A DNA stretch of 64,000 nt from Saccharothrix obliqua. GTDB taxonomy: Bacteria > Actinomycetota > Actinomycetes > Mycobacteriales > Pseudonocardiaceae. How positions within the stretch are numbered: the stretch's first letter is position 1; each line of letters opens with the position of its first letter. The stretch spans positions 806,001 through 870,000 of the forward strand of contig NZ_JAHXGQ010000002.1 of NCBI RefSeq assembly GCF_019375475.1, written 5' to 3'. The notes under the pieces were generated by a model. That model made no database searches. It saw only the letters and a program-made list of their open reading frames with translations, and was not told the origin of the DNA. Shown piece by piece: positions 8,596 through 17,916 of this stretch. The position numbers were made by a program, and so were the translations under genes.

Positions 8596-8724
8596 CGCGG
8601 TAACGCGTAAACCCGCTGACCAGCACAAACAGGCAAGTGCCCACGCGCGAAGCGCGTACCTACGCGGTTTGCTCTGATCGGGAAGCCCAGCTCAACGCCG
8701 AACCGCGTAACCGCGTCAACCGCG
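8587..8724. repeat. 21-bp inverted repeat flanking the integrase promoter region
   Basis: Arms 8587-8607 and 8704-8724 are reverse complements with one mismatch, separated by 96 bp. The left arm overlaps the stop codon of the DUF3987-like gene and the right arm ends 19 bases before the integrase ATG. No excisionase gene is present in this gap. The arms could be regulator or recombination-directionality sites for int. Confidence 0.55.
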
Positions 8725-8742
8725 CCCGACCGAACGGACACC

Positions 8743-9954
8743 ATGAGCACGAACCACCGCAAGCGCCGCCCACCACTCGGGGTGAAGCTGTCGGACGACA
8801 TCGAGTACCTGCCGAACCGGCCGACGCCATGGCGCGCCCGCGTCCGGTGGGCCGACCCGGCGACCGGCAAGCGGCTCTCGCTGTCGGAGTCGTGCCAGAC
8901 CAGAGACCAGGCGCAAGCCTGGATCGACGACATGAAGCACTACGTGGCCGGTGGCACGGACCCCGACGCCGGAGCGATGAAGCTCACCGACTACGGCAAC
9001 GCCAACATGGAGTTGGCGCTGCGAGGTTTGGAAGCCAAGACCCGTGACCCCTACCTGGCCGGTTGGCGCAAACGCGTCGTGCCGACCATCGGGCACATCG
9101 AGGTGCAGGCGATCACCTACGGCGTGGTGGACCGCGCCGTGCACGGGTGGATCGCCGACGAGTGCGGACGCTCGGTGGTCAAGAACAGCATCGCCGTCCT
9201 GGTACGCGTCATGGAACAGGCGTTACGGGACGGCCTGGTCGACCGCAACCCGGCACGCATCAGCGGGTGGCAGCGGGAGTACGCACGCGCCGAGGACGAA
9301 CTGGACGACCCGCGCTCGCTGGCGCTACCGGACTGGGCCACGCTGACCCGCCTCGCCGACGCGCTGGTGGACCGCTCGTCCAACGAGTACCCGGGGTGGC
9401 GCGATGTCGTGCTGTTCGCCGCCTGCACCGCGGCCCGCATCGGCGAGGTGTCCGGATGCCGCGTGAAGGACATCGACACCAGCGAGTGGACCTGGACCGT
9501 GCGACGCCAGACCACCAGCGGACCCGGCGGCCTGATCGACAAGGGCACCAAGGGCAAACGAGCACGCAAGGTCCCGATCATCGAAGAGATCCGCGACCTG
9601 GTGCAGCGCCGAATCAGCGAGACCGACGGAACCGGCGACGCCCGCCTGTTCACCGGCCCCCGCGGCGGCCGGATCACCACCGCCGTGCTGCGCGACGCCA
9701 CCCACTGGGACGAGGTCGTCAACCAACTCGGCTACGAACACCTGCGCCGTCACGACCTGCGCCACACCGGCCTGACCTGGATGGCCGACGCCGGAGTCCC
9801 CGTCCACCACCTCCAGCGCATCGCCGGACACGGCTCGCTCACCACCACCCAGCGCTACCTGCACCCCGACCGCCGATCCGTCACCGACGCCGGCGCACTG
9901 CTCTCCCAGCACCTCCAACGACCCGGGGGAACACCACGGCTGCGGGCGGTTTGA
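8743..9954 (+). CDS. int: tyrosine site-specific integrase of the element
   Basis: The product has 403 residues, ATG at 8743. An N-terminal SAM-like DNA-binding region (about 70-160) precedes the catalytic domain with the expected residues: R232 (AARIGE), H337 and R340 (RHDLRHT), H363 (AGHGS) and Y372 (TQRYLHP), the nucleophile. Tyrosine integrases recombine attP with a chromosomal attB. The gene ends 140 bp from the 3' end of a tRNA-Pro, the usual AICE arrangement (pSAM2 also uses tRNA-Pro). No xis lies next to it; excision may need a gene elsewhere in the element. Confidence 0.95.
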   Translation: MSTNHRKRRPPLGVKLSDDIEYLPNRPTPWRARVRWADPATGKRLSLSESCQTRDQAQAWIDDMKHYVAGGTDPDAGAMKLTDYGNANMELALRGLEAKTRDPYLAGWRKRVVPTIGHIEVQAITYGVVDRAVHGWIADECGRSVVKNSIAVLVRVMEQALRDGLVDRNPARISGWQREYARAEDELDDPRSLALPDWATLTRLADALVDRSSNEYPGWRDVVLFAACTAARIGEVSGCRVKDIDTSEWTWTVRRQTTSGPGGLIDKGTKGKRARKVPIIEEIRDLVQRRISETDGTGDARLFTGPRGGRITTAVLRDATHWDEVVNQLGYEHLRRHDLRHTGLTWMADAGVPVHHLQRIAGHGSLTTTQRYLHPDRRSVTDAGALLSQHLQRPGGTPRLRAV

Positions 9955-10041
9955 TCGTCTCCCAAATTTCTCCCAGGTCCACGAACGGTCCACAAAAACG
10001 CCCCGGGATGACCTTCGGCAAGATCCACCCCCGCACACGAA

Positions 10042-10085
10042 AAAGCCCCGCTGACCAGGCTTGATGCCTAGATCAGCGGGGCTTT
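10042..10085 (-). terminator. rho-independent terminator of tRNA-Pro
   Basis: The 13-bp arms at 10042-10054 and 10073-10085 pair perfectly around an 18-base loop. Read on the minus strand the stem is followed by a T run, just downstream of the tRNA. It can also stop integrase transcription on the plus strand. Confidence 0.85.
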
Positions 10086-10093
10086 CGCGACCG

Positions 10094-10167
<74 letters not shown>

Positions 10168-10266
10168 GCCGCATCCCGTTGTGGGGTGCGCGCACAGCTT
10201 AGCGCACCCGACAACGGGCCCCCGACACGGCCCCCCGCATTGTCGATCTCAAGGGGCTGACCTGGG

Positions 10267-10293
10267 CCGGAGGCCCGTCGAGCGGGCCTCCGG
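10267..10293. terminator. perfect 11-bp stem-loop downstream of the two-component operon
   Basis: CCGGAGGCCCG at 10267-10277 and its complement at 10283-10293 enclose a 5-base loop. It lies 43 bp past the histidine kinase stop. There is no T tract on the minus strand, so it is a GC-only actinobacterial-type terminator at best. Confidence 0.5.
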
Positions 10294-10336
10294 GGTTTCC
10301 CTGGTCGATGCCGTTCCCCCGGATCGACGGGCCCCA

Positions 10337-11449
10337 CTATGCGGTGACGCCGGTGGGGGTGCTACCGCCGAAAGTCGAGTCATCTCCGCCAACTTTCGAC
10401 GGACCCGTGGGTAGGTCGGCTTCCAGGACCCAGGCGCCGTTCTCCCACGCCGCGGTCAGGACGCCGCCTACCAAGCCCACGCGTTCGGACAGGCCCGGTA
10501 GGCCGGAGCCGCCTGTGCCGGTTCGGGGAGCGGGGGCGGGGGTGGGGTTGGTCGCCGTGATCCGCAGGTGGCCGTCCCGGTGGGACAGTCGCACGTGGAC
10601 GGGGGCGCCCGGCGCGTGTTTCGTCACGTTGGTCAGCGCTTCCTGCACAACGCGGAACGCGGCTCGGCTCACCGACGGCGGCAAGGGGCCCGGGTGGGTG
10701 GACTCCAGGGTGGCGGCCAGGCCGGCTGCCCTGGCTCGCTCGACCAGGGCCGGGATGGTTTCGTGGCCCTGGGCCGGCTCGGGGTTGAGCAGGCCGAGGG
10801 CGGCGCGCATCTCGGACAGCGACTCCTTCGCCAGGGCTCTCAGGCGCAGCGCCGTGTCGCGGACCTCCGGTTCGTCCGTGGTCGCCGCCAGGGCCGCTGC
10901 CTCCACGGCGATCAACGTCGCGTGGTGGCCCACGGCGTCGTGGATCTCCCGTGCTATCCGGGCGCGTTCCGCCGACCTGGCGTTCGCCTCCCGCGCCTGG
11001 ACCTCCGCCTCCCTCGCGCGGGACGCCTCCGACAGGCTCTCGGTGAGCCTGCGCCGGGTGGTGATGAGGGCGCCCAGGGCGGTGGGTGCGCCGGACAGGA
11101 AGAGGCTGAAGGCGTAGGTGAGGACCATCGCACCCGGGGTCAGGTGCTGGGTCGCGACTACCAGGGTGGCGGGCACGGCCGTGGTCGCCGCGACCCAGGC
11201 GATCATGGCGCGGGCGCTCGACTTGCGCCCCACCCGGTAGAGGGCGACCACGCCGGGCGGCCAGCCCAGGCCGCCGGCCAGGGCGGGCAGGCAGGCGGCC
11301 GCGGCCACGGCGGGCCGCCACCGGCGCAGGGGCAGCAGGGCGCACGCGACCAGGGCCGCGGGCAGCGACCACGGGAACGGGCCGCCGTCCGCCATGAGCA
11401 CCAGGGCGGCGGGCAGCACCACGGCCGCCACCTCGACCAGGATCACCAC
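10337..11449 (-). CDS. two-component sensor histidine kinase, NarL/DesK type (HisKA_3)
   Basis: The product has 370 residues. The GTG at 11449 (or 11446) overlaps the end of the upstream response regulator. The N terminus holds five to six hydrophobic segments with no extracytoplasmic sensor. The HisKA_3 dimerisation helix contains REIHDAVGHH with phospho-acceptor H170. The HATPase domain has QEALTNVTKHA (N box) and GGSGLPGLSERV (G box). It should phosphorylate the coupled LuxR-type regulator. The signal is unknown; membrane-embedded sensing is inferred from the absence of any other sensor domain. Confidence 0.92.
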   Translation of the reverse strand: MVILVEVAAVVLPAALVLMADGGPFPWSLPAALVACALLPLRRWRPAVAAAACLPALAGGLGWPPGVVALYRVGRKSSARAMIAWVAATTAVPATLVVATQHLTPGAMVLTYAFSLFLSGAPTALGALITTRRRLTESLSEASRAREAEVQAREANARSAERARIAREIHDAVGHHATLIAVEAAALAATTDEPEVRDTALRLRALAKESLSEMRAALGLLNPEPAQGHETIPALVERARAAGLAATLESTHPGPLPPSVSRAAFRVVQEALTNVTKHAPGAPVHVRLSHRDGHLRITATNPTPAPAPRTGTGGSGLPGLSERVGLVGGVLTAAWENGAWVLEADLPTGPSKVGGDDSTFGGSTPTGVTA

Positions 11450-12102
11450 GCGCCGACCTGGTGGGCCACCAGCGCCGCCTGCACGCGGTTCTCCACGCCG
11501 AGCTTCGTCAGCACGGTGGACACGTAGCTCTTGACCGTGGCCTCGCTCAGGCCGAGCGCGCCGGCTATCGCCCCGTTCGACTGGCCGCTCGCCAGCAACG
11601 CCAGCACCTGCTTCTCGCGGGCGCTCAACGCCTCCAGGTGGGCGTTGCCGCGGAACCGGACCGCGCCGCGCAGCCTCGGCAGCAGCCGCGCGGTGATCCT
11701 GGGGTCCAGCACCGCGCCGCCGGCCGCCAGGTCGACCACGGCCCGGACCAGGGCCTCCGGCTCGGCGTCCTTGAGCAGGAAGCCCTGGGCGCCCATGTCC
11801 AGGGCGGTGGCCACGTAGTCGTCCAGGTCGAACGTGGTCAGGATCGCCACGGCGGGCGGGTCGGGCCACGTCAGCAGGGTCCGCACGGCGGTCAGGCCGT
11901 CCACGCCGGGCATCTGGACGTCGACCAGCGCGACGTCGGGGCGGTGCCCGCGCACGGCGTCGAGCAGGCCCGCCCCGTCGGCCGCCTCGGCGACGACCTC
12001 CACCCGGCCGCCCGCTTCGAGCAGCACGCGCAGCCCCCGCCGCAGCAGCGCCTCGTCGTCCGCGAGGACCAATCGCACCGGCACGAGGTCAGGCAACCGC
12101 AT
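11443..12102 (-). CDS. LuxR/NarL-family response regulator
   Basis: The product has 219 residues. The receiver domain (about 8-125) has acidic residues near 15-16, phospho-acceptor D61 in LVDVQMPG, T88 and K110. The C-terminal LuxR-type helix-turn-helix (about 155-215) reads LSAREKQVLALLASG and SEATVKSYV. It is first in the operon and overlaps the kinase gene, so it is the cognate regulator. The start at 12102 lies 21 bp past the der stop, with no clear promoter in that gap on this strand other than sequence inside der. Confidence 0.93.
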   Translation of the reverse strand: MRLPDLVPVRLVLADDEALLRRGLRVLLEAGGRVEVVAEAADGAGLLDAVRGHRPDVALVDVQMPGVDGLTAVRTLLTWPDPPAVAILTTFDLDDYVATALDMGAQGFLLKDAEPEALVRAVVDLAAGGAVLDPRITARLLPRLRGAVRFRGNAHLEALSAREKQVLALLASGQSNGAIAGALGLSEATVKSYVSTVLTKLGVENRVQAALVAHQVGAW

Positions 12103-12123
12103 CCGCCCGGCCGGGGCAACAGG

Positions 12124-13536
12124 TCACTTCTTCGGCTTCTTCTCCCGCACCCGCACCGAGATGCGCACCGGGCTGCCCTCGAAGCCGAACTCCTCGCGCA
12201 GCTTCCGCTCGACGAACCGGCGGTAGCCCGCCTCCAGGAAACCGGTCGTGAACAGCACGAACGTCGGCGGCCGGGTGCCCGCCTGGGTGGCGAACAACAC
12301 CTTCGGCTGCTTGCCGCCGCGCACCGGCGGCGGGGTGGCGGCGATCAGGTCGCCGAGCCAGGAGTTCAGCCTGCCGGTGGGCACGCGGGTGTCCCACGAG
12401 TCCAGCGCGGTGCGCAGGGCGGGCGCGAGCTTGCGCACCGCGCGGCCGGTGAGCGCGGAGATGTTGACCCGCTCCGCCCACGGCACGCGCACCAGGCCGC
12501 GGTCCAGCTCGCGCACCATGGCGTTGCGCCGGTCCTCGTCCACCAGGTCCCACTTGTTGAACGCCAGCACGCACGCCCGCCCGGACTCGACCACCGTGGT
12601 CAGCACCCGCAGGTCCTGCTCGCTGATCGGCTCGGACGCGTCCAGCAGCACGATCGCCACCTCGGCCGACTCGATCGCGGCCTTGGTGCGCAGCGACGCG
12701 TAATACTCCGCGCCGGACGCGAAGTTCACCCGCTTGCGCAGGCCGGCGGTGTCCACGAACCGCCACACCTCGTCGTCCAGCTCGACCAGCGAGTCGACCG
12801 GGTCGACGGTGGTGCCCGCGACCGCGTCGACCACCGACCGCTCCTCGCCGGTCAGGCGGTTGAGCAGGGACGACTTGCCCACGTTCGGCCGGCCGACCAG
12901 CGCGACCCGCCGGGGACCGCCCGAGGTCGGCTCGAACGTGTCGCGGGGCGTCTCGGGCAGCGCCGCCAGGACGCGGTCGAGCAGGTCGCCGGAACCGCGG
13001 CCGTGCAGGCCGCTGACCGGGATCGGCTCGCCGAGCCCGAGCGACCACAGCGCCGCGACGTCGGCCATCAGCCGCTCGTCGTCCACCTTGTTGGCGACCA
13101 GCAGCACGGGCCGCTTCGAGCGCCGCAGCACCTTCACCGCGGCCTCGTCGGTGGTGGTCGCGCCGACCGTGGCGTCCACCACGAACAGGATCGCGTCGGC
13201 GGTCGACATGGCCAGCTCGGCCTGCGTCGCGACGGACGCCATCATGCCGGTCGCGTCGGGTTCCCAGCCGCCGGTGTCGACGACGGTGAACTTCCGCCCG
13301 TTCCACAACGCGTCGTAGGCGACGCGGTCCCGCGTCACGCCCGGCACGTCCTGCACGACCGCCTCGCGGCGGCCGATGATCCGGTTGACCAGGGTCGACT
13401 TGCCGACGTTCGGCCGGCCGACGACGGCCAGCACGGGCTGCGGCACGGCGCCGCCGCCCTCGTCACCGCCGGCCGACCCGTCGTCGAACGCGGCCCACTC
13501 GGACTCGTCCGCCCAGGTGCCGTCCAAGTCCGTCAT
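12124..13536 (-). CDS. der: ribosome biogenesis GTPase Der (EngA)
   Basis: The product has 470 residues, with an acidic N-terminal extension of about 35 residues before the first G domain. Two tandem GTPase domains carry P-loops GRPNVGKS with K46 and K221. Each is followed by a DTGG or DTAG G3 motif, and NKVD or NKWD G4 motifs are present. The C-terminal KH-like domain ends in a Lys-rich tail. Der acts in 50S subunit assembly. The ATG shares one base with the stop of plsC (TGATG), giving a cmk-plsC-der operon, an arrangement common in actinobacteria. Confidence 0.97.
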   Translation of the reverse strand: MTDLDGTWADESEWAAFDDGSAGGDEGGGAVPQPVLAVVGRPNVGKSTLVNRIIGRREAVVQDVPGVTRDRVAYDALWNGRKFTVVDTGGWEPDATGMMASVATQAELAMSTADAILFVVDATVGATTTDEAAVKVLRRSKRPVLLVANKVDDERLMADVAALWSLGLGEPIPVSGLHGRGSGDLLDRVLAALPETPRDTFEPTSGGPRRVALVGRPNVGKSSLLNRLTGEERSVVDAVAGTTVDPVDSLVELDDEVWRFVDTAGLRKRVNFASGAEYYASLRTKAAIESAEVAIVLLDASEPISEQDLRVLTTVVESGRACVLAFNKWDLVDEDRRNAMVRELDRGLVRVPWAERVNISALTGRAVRKLAPALRTALDSWDTRVPTGRLNSWLGDLIAATPPPVRGGKQPKVLFATQAGTRPPTFVLFTTGFLEAGYRRFVERKLREEFGFEGSPVRISVRVREKKPKK

Positions 13537-14186
13537 CACGCTTCTCCACTCGTGCTTCGCCTGCTGTCCAGCTCGGCCACCAGCGTGGCCAAGCGGTCGC
13601 GCACCTGCTCGGTCGCCTTCTCCAGCGCCTGCCTGCCCCGTTCGGCGGGCACCTCGAACGGCTCGCCCACGAGCACGTCCACCACGGGCCGGAACCGCCG
13701 GCCCGAACCCTCCGGGCGCCGGGTGCCCCGGCACGCGACCGGCACGACCACCGCGCCCGCCGACCGGGCCAGCCACGCCGCGCCGCGCTGCGCCTCGGAC
13801 ACGTCACCCGCGCCGCGCGTGCCCTCCGGGAAGACACCGACCACGCCACCCGCCTTGAGCACCCGCTGGGCCGCGAGCAGCGGCTCGCGGTCGGGTTCGC
13901 CGCGCCGCACGGCCAGCTGGCCGATCCGCCGCAGGAACCACCCGGCCGGGCCGCGGAACATCTCCTGCTTGACCAGGAACACCACGGGGCGGGGCGCCGC
14001 GCCGAACAGGATCGGCCCGTCCACCATCGAGCTGTGGTTGGCGACCAGCACCACGGGCCCGGTGGCGGGCAGCGCCGACCAGCCGGTCGAGCGGACCCGG
14101 AACGCCGCGGCGAACGGCACCCGGCCGATCCAGCGGCCGAAGTCGGTCAGCCGGGGCGACGCGCCGGGTGGCAGCGCCGCGGTCAC
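13536..14186 (-). CDS. plsC: 1-acyl-sn-glycerol-3-phosphate acyltransferase (PlsC family)
   Basis: The product has 216 residues. The GTG start overlaps the cmk stop (GTGA). The HX4D catalytic motif is NHSSMVD (H51, D56) and the later FPEGTRG motif binds the phosphate. A hydrophobic stretch follows the first motif and an N-terminal segment may associate with the membrane. The family transfers acyl chains to lysophosphatidate or related acceptors in phospholipid synthesis. The C terminus (about 185-216) is charged and helical. The exact acceptor cannot be read from sequence. Confidence 0.92.
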   Translation of the reverse strand: MTAALPPGASPRLTDFGRWIGRVPFAAAFRVRSTGWSALPATGPVVLVANHSSMVDGPILFGAAPRPVVFLVKQEMFRGPAGWFLRRIGQLAVRRGEPDREPLLAAQRVLKAGGVVGVFPEGTRGAGDVSEAQRGAAWLARSAGAVVVPVACRGTRRPEGSGRRFRPVVDVLVGEPFEVPAERGRQALEKATEQVRDRLATLVAELDSRRSTSGEA

Positions 14187-14902
14187 CCACGCACCGCCGC
14201 GACCCGCAGCCCGCGCTGCTCGACCAGGTCCAGCAGGGCCGCCAGCACGCCCGGCAGGTCCAGCTCGGTGGTGTCCAGCTCCACCGCGTCCGCGGCGGGC
14301 CGCAGCGGCGACACGGCGCGCGACGAGTCGTACGCGTCACGCCGCCGCACGTCGGCGAGCGTCGCGTCGACCGTGGCCGCCCGGCCGGACGCGTGGTCCT
14401 GCCGGGCACGCCGCTGGGCGCGGGCCTGGGCGTCGGCGGTCAGGTACACCTTGAGACCGGCGTCGGGCGCGACCACCGTGCCGATGTCGCGGCCCTCGAC
14501 GACGATGCCGCCCGCGAGCGCCAGGGCGTCCGCGATGATCTCCCGCTGCCGCGCCACCAGCAGCTCGCGCACCTCCGGCACGGCCGACACGGGCGACACC
14601 GCGCGGGTCACCTCGGGACCGCGGATGTCCGCGCCGACGTCCACGCCGTCCAGCGTGGTGGTCGACGCGCCGGGGTCGGCGGCCTGCTCGTACCGGGCGG
14701 AGCGGGCGACCTCGGCGACGCGCGCGGCGTCGGCCGGGTCGACGCCGGCGCGCAGCACGGCCAGCGTCACCACGCGGTACATCGCGCCCGTGTCCAGGTA
14801 ACGCGCGCCGAGCGCGCTCGCCAGCTTGCGCGCGGCGGAGGACTTGCCGGTGCCGGACGGCCCGTCCAGGGCCACCACGCCACGCAGCTCACCGTGTCCC
14901 AC
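14183..14902 (-). CDS. cmk: (d)CMP kinase
   Basis: The product has 239 residues. GGAGG at 14911-14915 precedes the GTG at 14902 by eight bases. The P-loop is DGPSGTGKSS near residues 11-20, followed by YLDTGAMYR, the nucleotide-monophosphate loop, and EGRDIGTVV. RRxxR-type basic residues (RRARQDHAS) form the lid. It phosphorylates CMP and dCMP with ATP. It is the first gene of a coupled cmk-plsC-der operon. Confidence 0.96.
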   Translation of the reverse strand: MGHGELRGVVALDGPSGTGKSSAARKLASALGARYLDTGAMYRVVTLAVLRAGVDPADAARVAEVARSARYEQAADPGASTTTLDGVDVGADIRGPEVTRAVSPVSAVPEVRELLVARQREIIADALALAGGIVVEGRDIGTVVAPDAGLKVYLTADAQARAQRRARQDHASGRAATVDATLADVRRRDAYDSSRAVSPLRPAADAVELDTTELDLPGVLAALLDLVEQRGLRVAAVRG

Positions 14903-14985
14903 CGGGGTTTCCTCCTCGAACGCGACCGTGCCCGTCAACCCCACATTGTGCCTGGTGCGGACGCGCGCACCCGCACCGCGTCCGG

Positions 14986-16104
14986 TCAGTCCAGATCGGC
15001 CAGCAGCAGGCCGCTGCGCGGCTTGGGCGTGAAGTACGTGCTCTTGCGCGGCATCCGGCCGCCCGCCGCGTGCACCGCCAGCACGTCCGCCACCGGCACC
15101 GGGGCGATCAGCAGCAACGCGTCGGCGTCCAGCGGCACGCCGTCGGTCACCGGCCGCACGCGGGGGCTCTCCGGGTCCAGGCCGAGCGCGCGCTCCAGCA
15201 GGTCCGACTCGACGAACGCGTGGTCGACGCCCGTCGAGGGCAGCGTCACGCGCAACGCGCGCCCGCCGGACACCGCCACCACGACACCGGGCGCCGGGCG
15301 CTCGGACGCGTCGACCTCCACCACGTCGAGCCCGATGCCGCGCCACGCCGCGGCCAGGTCGTCCACGCCCAGGCCGGTGCCGACCAGGGCGCGGTGGATG
15401 GGGCCGACCCGCAGGTCCGGGCCCGCGGTGACCAGGGCGAGCAGGCCGGTCAGCCCCGCCGCCGCGGCGGCGGCCACCCGGTGGTTGCCGTCCGCGACCA
15501 GCAGGGGGTGGGCGCCCGCGGCGGCGAGCAGGGCGTCCTGCCGCGGACCCGGCCCGACCAGCCACAGCCAGTGCCGCCGCCCGCCCGGGTCGACCACGGA
15601 CGCGGCGGGCTCGTCGTCCACCTCCGCCACCAGGCGGGTCAACTCGGACGGTTCGGGCGAACCGGTCACCGGCACCAGCAGTGCGGCGGAGGTCACACAG
15701 CCGAGCCCGGCCAGCACGCTCGCGCGCTCCGCCACGACCTCCGGGTAGACCTCCTCGGTGTGCCCGACGGCCGCCGGGTCCACCAGGCACAGCAGCCCGT
15801 AGGCGGTGCCGTCCGGCCCGTCCACGCGGTACGGCGCGACGACGTCGGACACCTGCCGGTACGCGCTGCGGCGCAGGTAGCCCAGCTCGGCCCGCGCGCC
15901 CGGCAACGCGTCCCGCAGGTCCAGCCCGGCGGCCAGCGCCGCGGGCGTGCGGTGCGGGTGCTGCACGGCGAGCAGCGTCCCGTTGCGCGCCCGCGCGAGC
16001 GCCGCCTCGACCCGCTCCGGCTCGGCGAACTCGTCCACGTCGGGACCGGGGACGCGCTCCCTGACCACCCAACCGCCGCGAATCGCGCGCGCCCGCCCCG
16101 TCAT
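14986..16104 (-). CDS. DUF1015 family protein
   Basis: The product has 372 residues. Family signatures include LLVADGNHR near residue 200 and MPRKSTYFTPKPRSGL close to the C terminus. DUF1015 proteins are soluble, about 380-430 residues, with no assigned reaction; the conserved GNHR and TYFxPK motifs suggest an enzyme. The start is divergent from khtT with only 20 bp between start codons, so at least one of the two promoters must lie inside the other gene. Confidence 0.9.
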   Translation of the reverse strand: MTGRARAIRGGWVVRERVPGPDVDEFAEPERVEAALARARNGTLLAVQHPHRTPAALAAGLDLRDALPGARAELGYLRRSAYRQVSDVVAPYRVDGPDGTAYGLLCLVDPAAVGHTEEVYPEVVAERASVLAGLGCVTSAALLVPVTGSPEPSELTRLVAEVDDEPAASVVDPGGRRHWLWLVGPGPRQDALLAAAGAHPLLVADGNHRVAAAAAAGLTGLLALVTAGPDLRVGPIHRALVGTGLGVDDLAAAWRGIGLDVVEVDASERPAPGVVVAVSGGRALRVTLPSTGVDHAFVESDLLERALGLDPESPRVRPVTDGVPLDADALLLIAPVPVADVLAVHAAGGRMPRKSTYFTPKPRSGLLLADLD

Positions 16105-16124
16105 GACGATTATGATGCCCGTTC

Positions 16125-16604
16125 ATGAACGTGGAGGTCACGCCCCTGCCGGGCATCGGCACCCGACAGGACTTCATGATCCGCGCGGGCCGCCGGATCG
16201 GGGTGATCACCTACCGCGACGGCAAGTTCGAACTCATCGTCTCGCGCAAGGACGACCCCGACGACTGCTCGGCGTCCATCGCGCTCACCCCGGTCGAGGC
16301 GGGCACCCTGGCGGGCCTGCTCGGCGCGCCGCAGCTCGTGGCGCACCTGGAGGAGCAGCACCGGGACGTGGCGGGCATCTCGACCAGGCAGTTCCCGGTG
16401 GTGCCGGGCTCCACCTACGACGGCCGCACGCTCGGCGAGACCGAGCTGCGCACCCGCACCGGCGCGTCCATCGTGGCCGTGGTGCGCGCGGGCGCCGTGC
16501 ACCCGTCGCCGCGACCGGACTTCGTGTTCGCGGGCGGTGACCTGGTCGTCGTGGTCGGCACGGCCGAGGGCCTGGCCAAGACAGCCGACATCCTGGACGG
16601 CTGA
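16125..16604 (+). CDS. K+/H+ antiporter regulatory subunit, KhtT-like (TrkA-C/RCK_C domain)
   Basis: The product has 159 residues. It is a KhtT-type protein: an N-terminal small domain (1-70) and a C-terminal RCK_C/TrkA-C domain (about 85-155) ending in the GGDLVVVVGTAEGL strand typical of the fold. In Bacillus, KhtT gates the KhtU antiporter and binds c-di-AMP; the same pairing with a CPA2 antiporter is seen here, four bases downstream. The start ATG sits in the palindrome GTTCATGAAC (16120-16129). Confidence 0.9.
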   Translation: MNVEVTPLPGIGTRQDFMIRAGRRIGVITYRDGKFELIVSRKDDPDDCSASIALTPVEAGTLAGLLGAPQLVAHLEEQHRDVAGISTRQFPVVPGSTYDGRTLGETELRTRTGASIVAVVRAGAVHPSPRPDFVFAGGDLVVVVGTAEGLAKTADILDG

Positions 16605-16608
16605 GCCG

Positions 16609-17793
16609 TTGCACGACACAGCGATCGCCCTGGTCCAACTCGGCGCGGTCTTCTTCGGCCTGGGCCTGCTGGGGAAGATGGCCTGGCGGATCGGCATCTC
16701 GCCGATCCCCCTCTACCTGATCGGCGGCCTGGCCTTCGGCGAGGGCGGCCTCGTCCCGCTGCACGGCATCGAGGACTTCTCGCACATCTCCAGCGAGATC
16801 GGCGTCATCCTGCTGCTGCTCCTGCTCGGCTTGGAATACTCGGCGGCGGAGCTGGTGACCGGCCTGAAGCGGTCGTGGATGGCGGGTGTCGTGGACATCG
16901 TCCTCAACGCCGCGCCGGGCGCGGTGGCGGCGTTGATCCTCGGCTGGGGCCCGGTGGGCGCGCTGGCGATGGCGGGCGTCACCTACATCTCGTCGTCCGG
17001 GATCATCGCGAAGGTCCTCGGCGACCTCGGCCGGCTGGGCAACCGGGAAACCCCGGTGGTGTTGTCCGTGCTGGTGTTCGAGGACCTGGCGATGGCGGTC
17101 TACCTGCCGATCCTGACCGCCGTGCTGGCGGGCGTGAGCTTCCTCGGCGGGCTGAGCGCGGTCGGCATCTCGCTGCTCGCGATCACCGTGGTGCTGGTGA
17201 TCGCGTTGAAGTTCGGCCGGTACGTGTCGGCGGTGGTGGACAGCCCCGAACCCGAGGTGTTCCTGCTGAAGCTGCTCGGCGCCGCCCTGCTGGTGGCGGG
17301 TGTGGCGTCGCAGTTGCAGGTGTCGGCGGCGGTCGGCGCGTTCCTGCTGGGCATCGCGATCTCCGGTTCCACGGCGGAGAACGCGACGCGGATGCTGGAG
17401 CCGCTGCGCGACCTGTTCGCGGCGATGTTCTTCGTGGTGTTCGGGTTGAACACCGACCCGCGGTCGATACCGCCGGTGCTGGGCCTGGCCGTGGCGCTGG
17501 CCGCGGTGACCACCCTGACCAAGGTCGCGACCGGCTGGTGGGCGGCGCAGCGGCAGGGCATCGGCAAGCTCGGCCGGGCGCGGGCGGGCGCGGCGCTGGT
17601 GGCGCGCGGCGAGTTCTCGATCGTCATCGCGAGCCTCACCGTGGCCTCCGGCGCGGTGGCGGGCGAGATGGCGGCGCTGGCCACGGCCTACGTGCTGCTG
17701 ATGGCGGTGCTGGGTCCGGTGGCGGCACGCGTGGTCGAGCCGCTGGCCCGGTTGGTGACCCGGAAGCGTGACACCCGCACGGCGACAGCCTGA
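16609..17793 (+). CDS. CPA2 cation:proton antiporter, KhtU-like
   Basis: The product has 394 residues. The TTG at 16609 is chosen because it keeps the first transmembrane helix intact and lies four bases after khtT; the next ATG would remove part of helix 1. About 12 hydrophobic segments are visible, with GLEYSAAEL and the ARGEFS motif near residue 325 as in Kef/CPA2 exchangers. Together with the KhtT-like subunit it should export K+ (or NH4+) in exchange for protons, under ligand gating. Confidence 0.9.
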   Translation: MHDTAIALVQLGAVFFGLGLLGKMAWRIGISPIPLYLIGGLAFGEGGLVPLHGIEDFSHISSEIGVILLLLLLGLEYSAAELVTGLKRSWMAGVVDIVLNAAPGAVAALILGWGPVGALAMAGVTYISSSGIIAKVLGDLGRLGNRETPVVLSVLVFEDLAMAVYLPILTAVLAGVSFLGGLSAVGISLLAITVVLVIALKFGRYVSAVVDSPEPEVFLLKLLGAALLVAGVASQLQVSAAVGAFLLGIAISGSTAENATRMLEPLRDLFAAMFFVVFGLNTDPRSIPPVLGLAVALAAVTTLTKVATGWWAAQRQGIGKLGRARAGAALVARGEFSIVIASLTVASGAVAGEMAALATAYVLLMAVLGPVAARVVEPLARLVTRKRDTRTATA

Positions 17794-17812
17794 GGTTTTC
17801 CCGGTCACGGGT

Positions 17813-17892
17813 GGCAATCCCCGGTTCACGCGCAACAAACCACTTATGGCCGCTTGTACCAGGGCGACCTGCGGGGTTACACCGGGATTGCC
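17813..17892. repeat. inverted repeat upstream of the subtilase gene
   Basis: GGCAATCCCCGGT at 17813-17825 pairs with ACCGGGATTGCC at 17881-17892 with one bulged base. The arms enclose the likely promoter region and the right arm ends 24 bases before the ATG. It may be an operator or an RNA hairpin. Confidence 0.4.
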
Positions 17893-17916
17893 GCCCTACC
17901 CCGGAGGGGGTCAGTC

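Noticed and set aside
10184-10209. GGGTGCGC/GCGCACCC stem next to the tRNA as a second att arm
   Set aside because: It lies upstream of the tRNA 5' end, on the chromosome side, and is more simply a local hairpin in the tRNA promoter region.
11461-14454. Nearly 1000-codon plus-strand frame across the response regulator, der and plsC
   Set aside because: Runs antisense to three well-recognised genes; His/Gln/Arg-rich translation typical of frame shadows.
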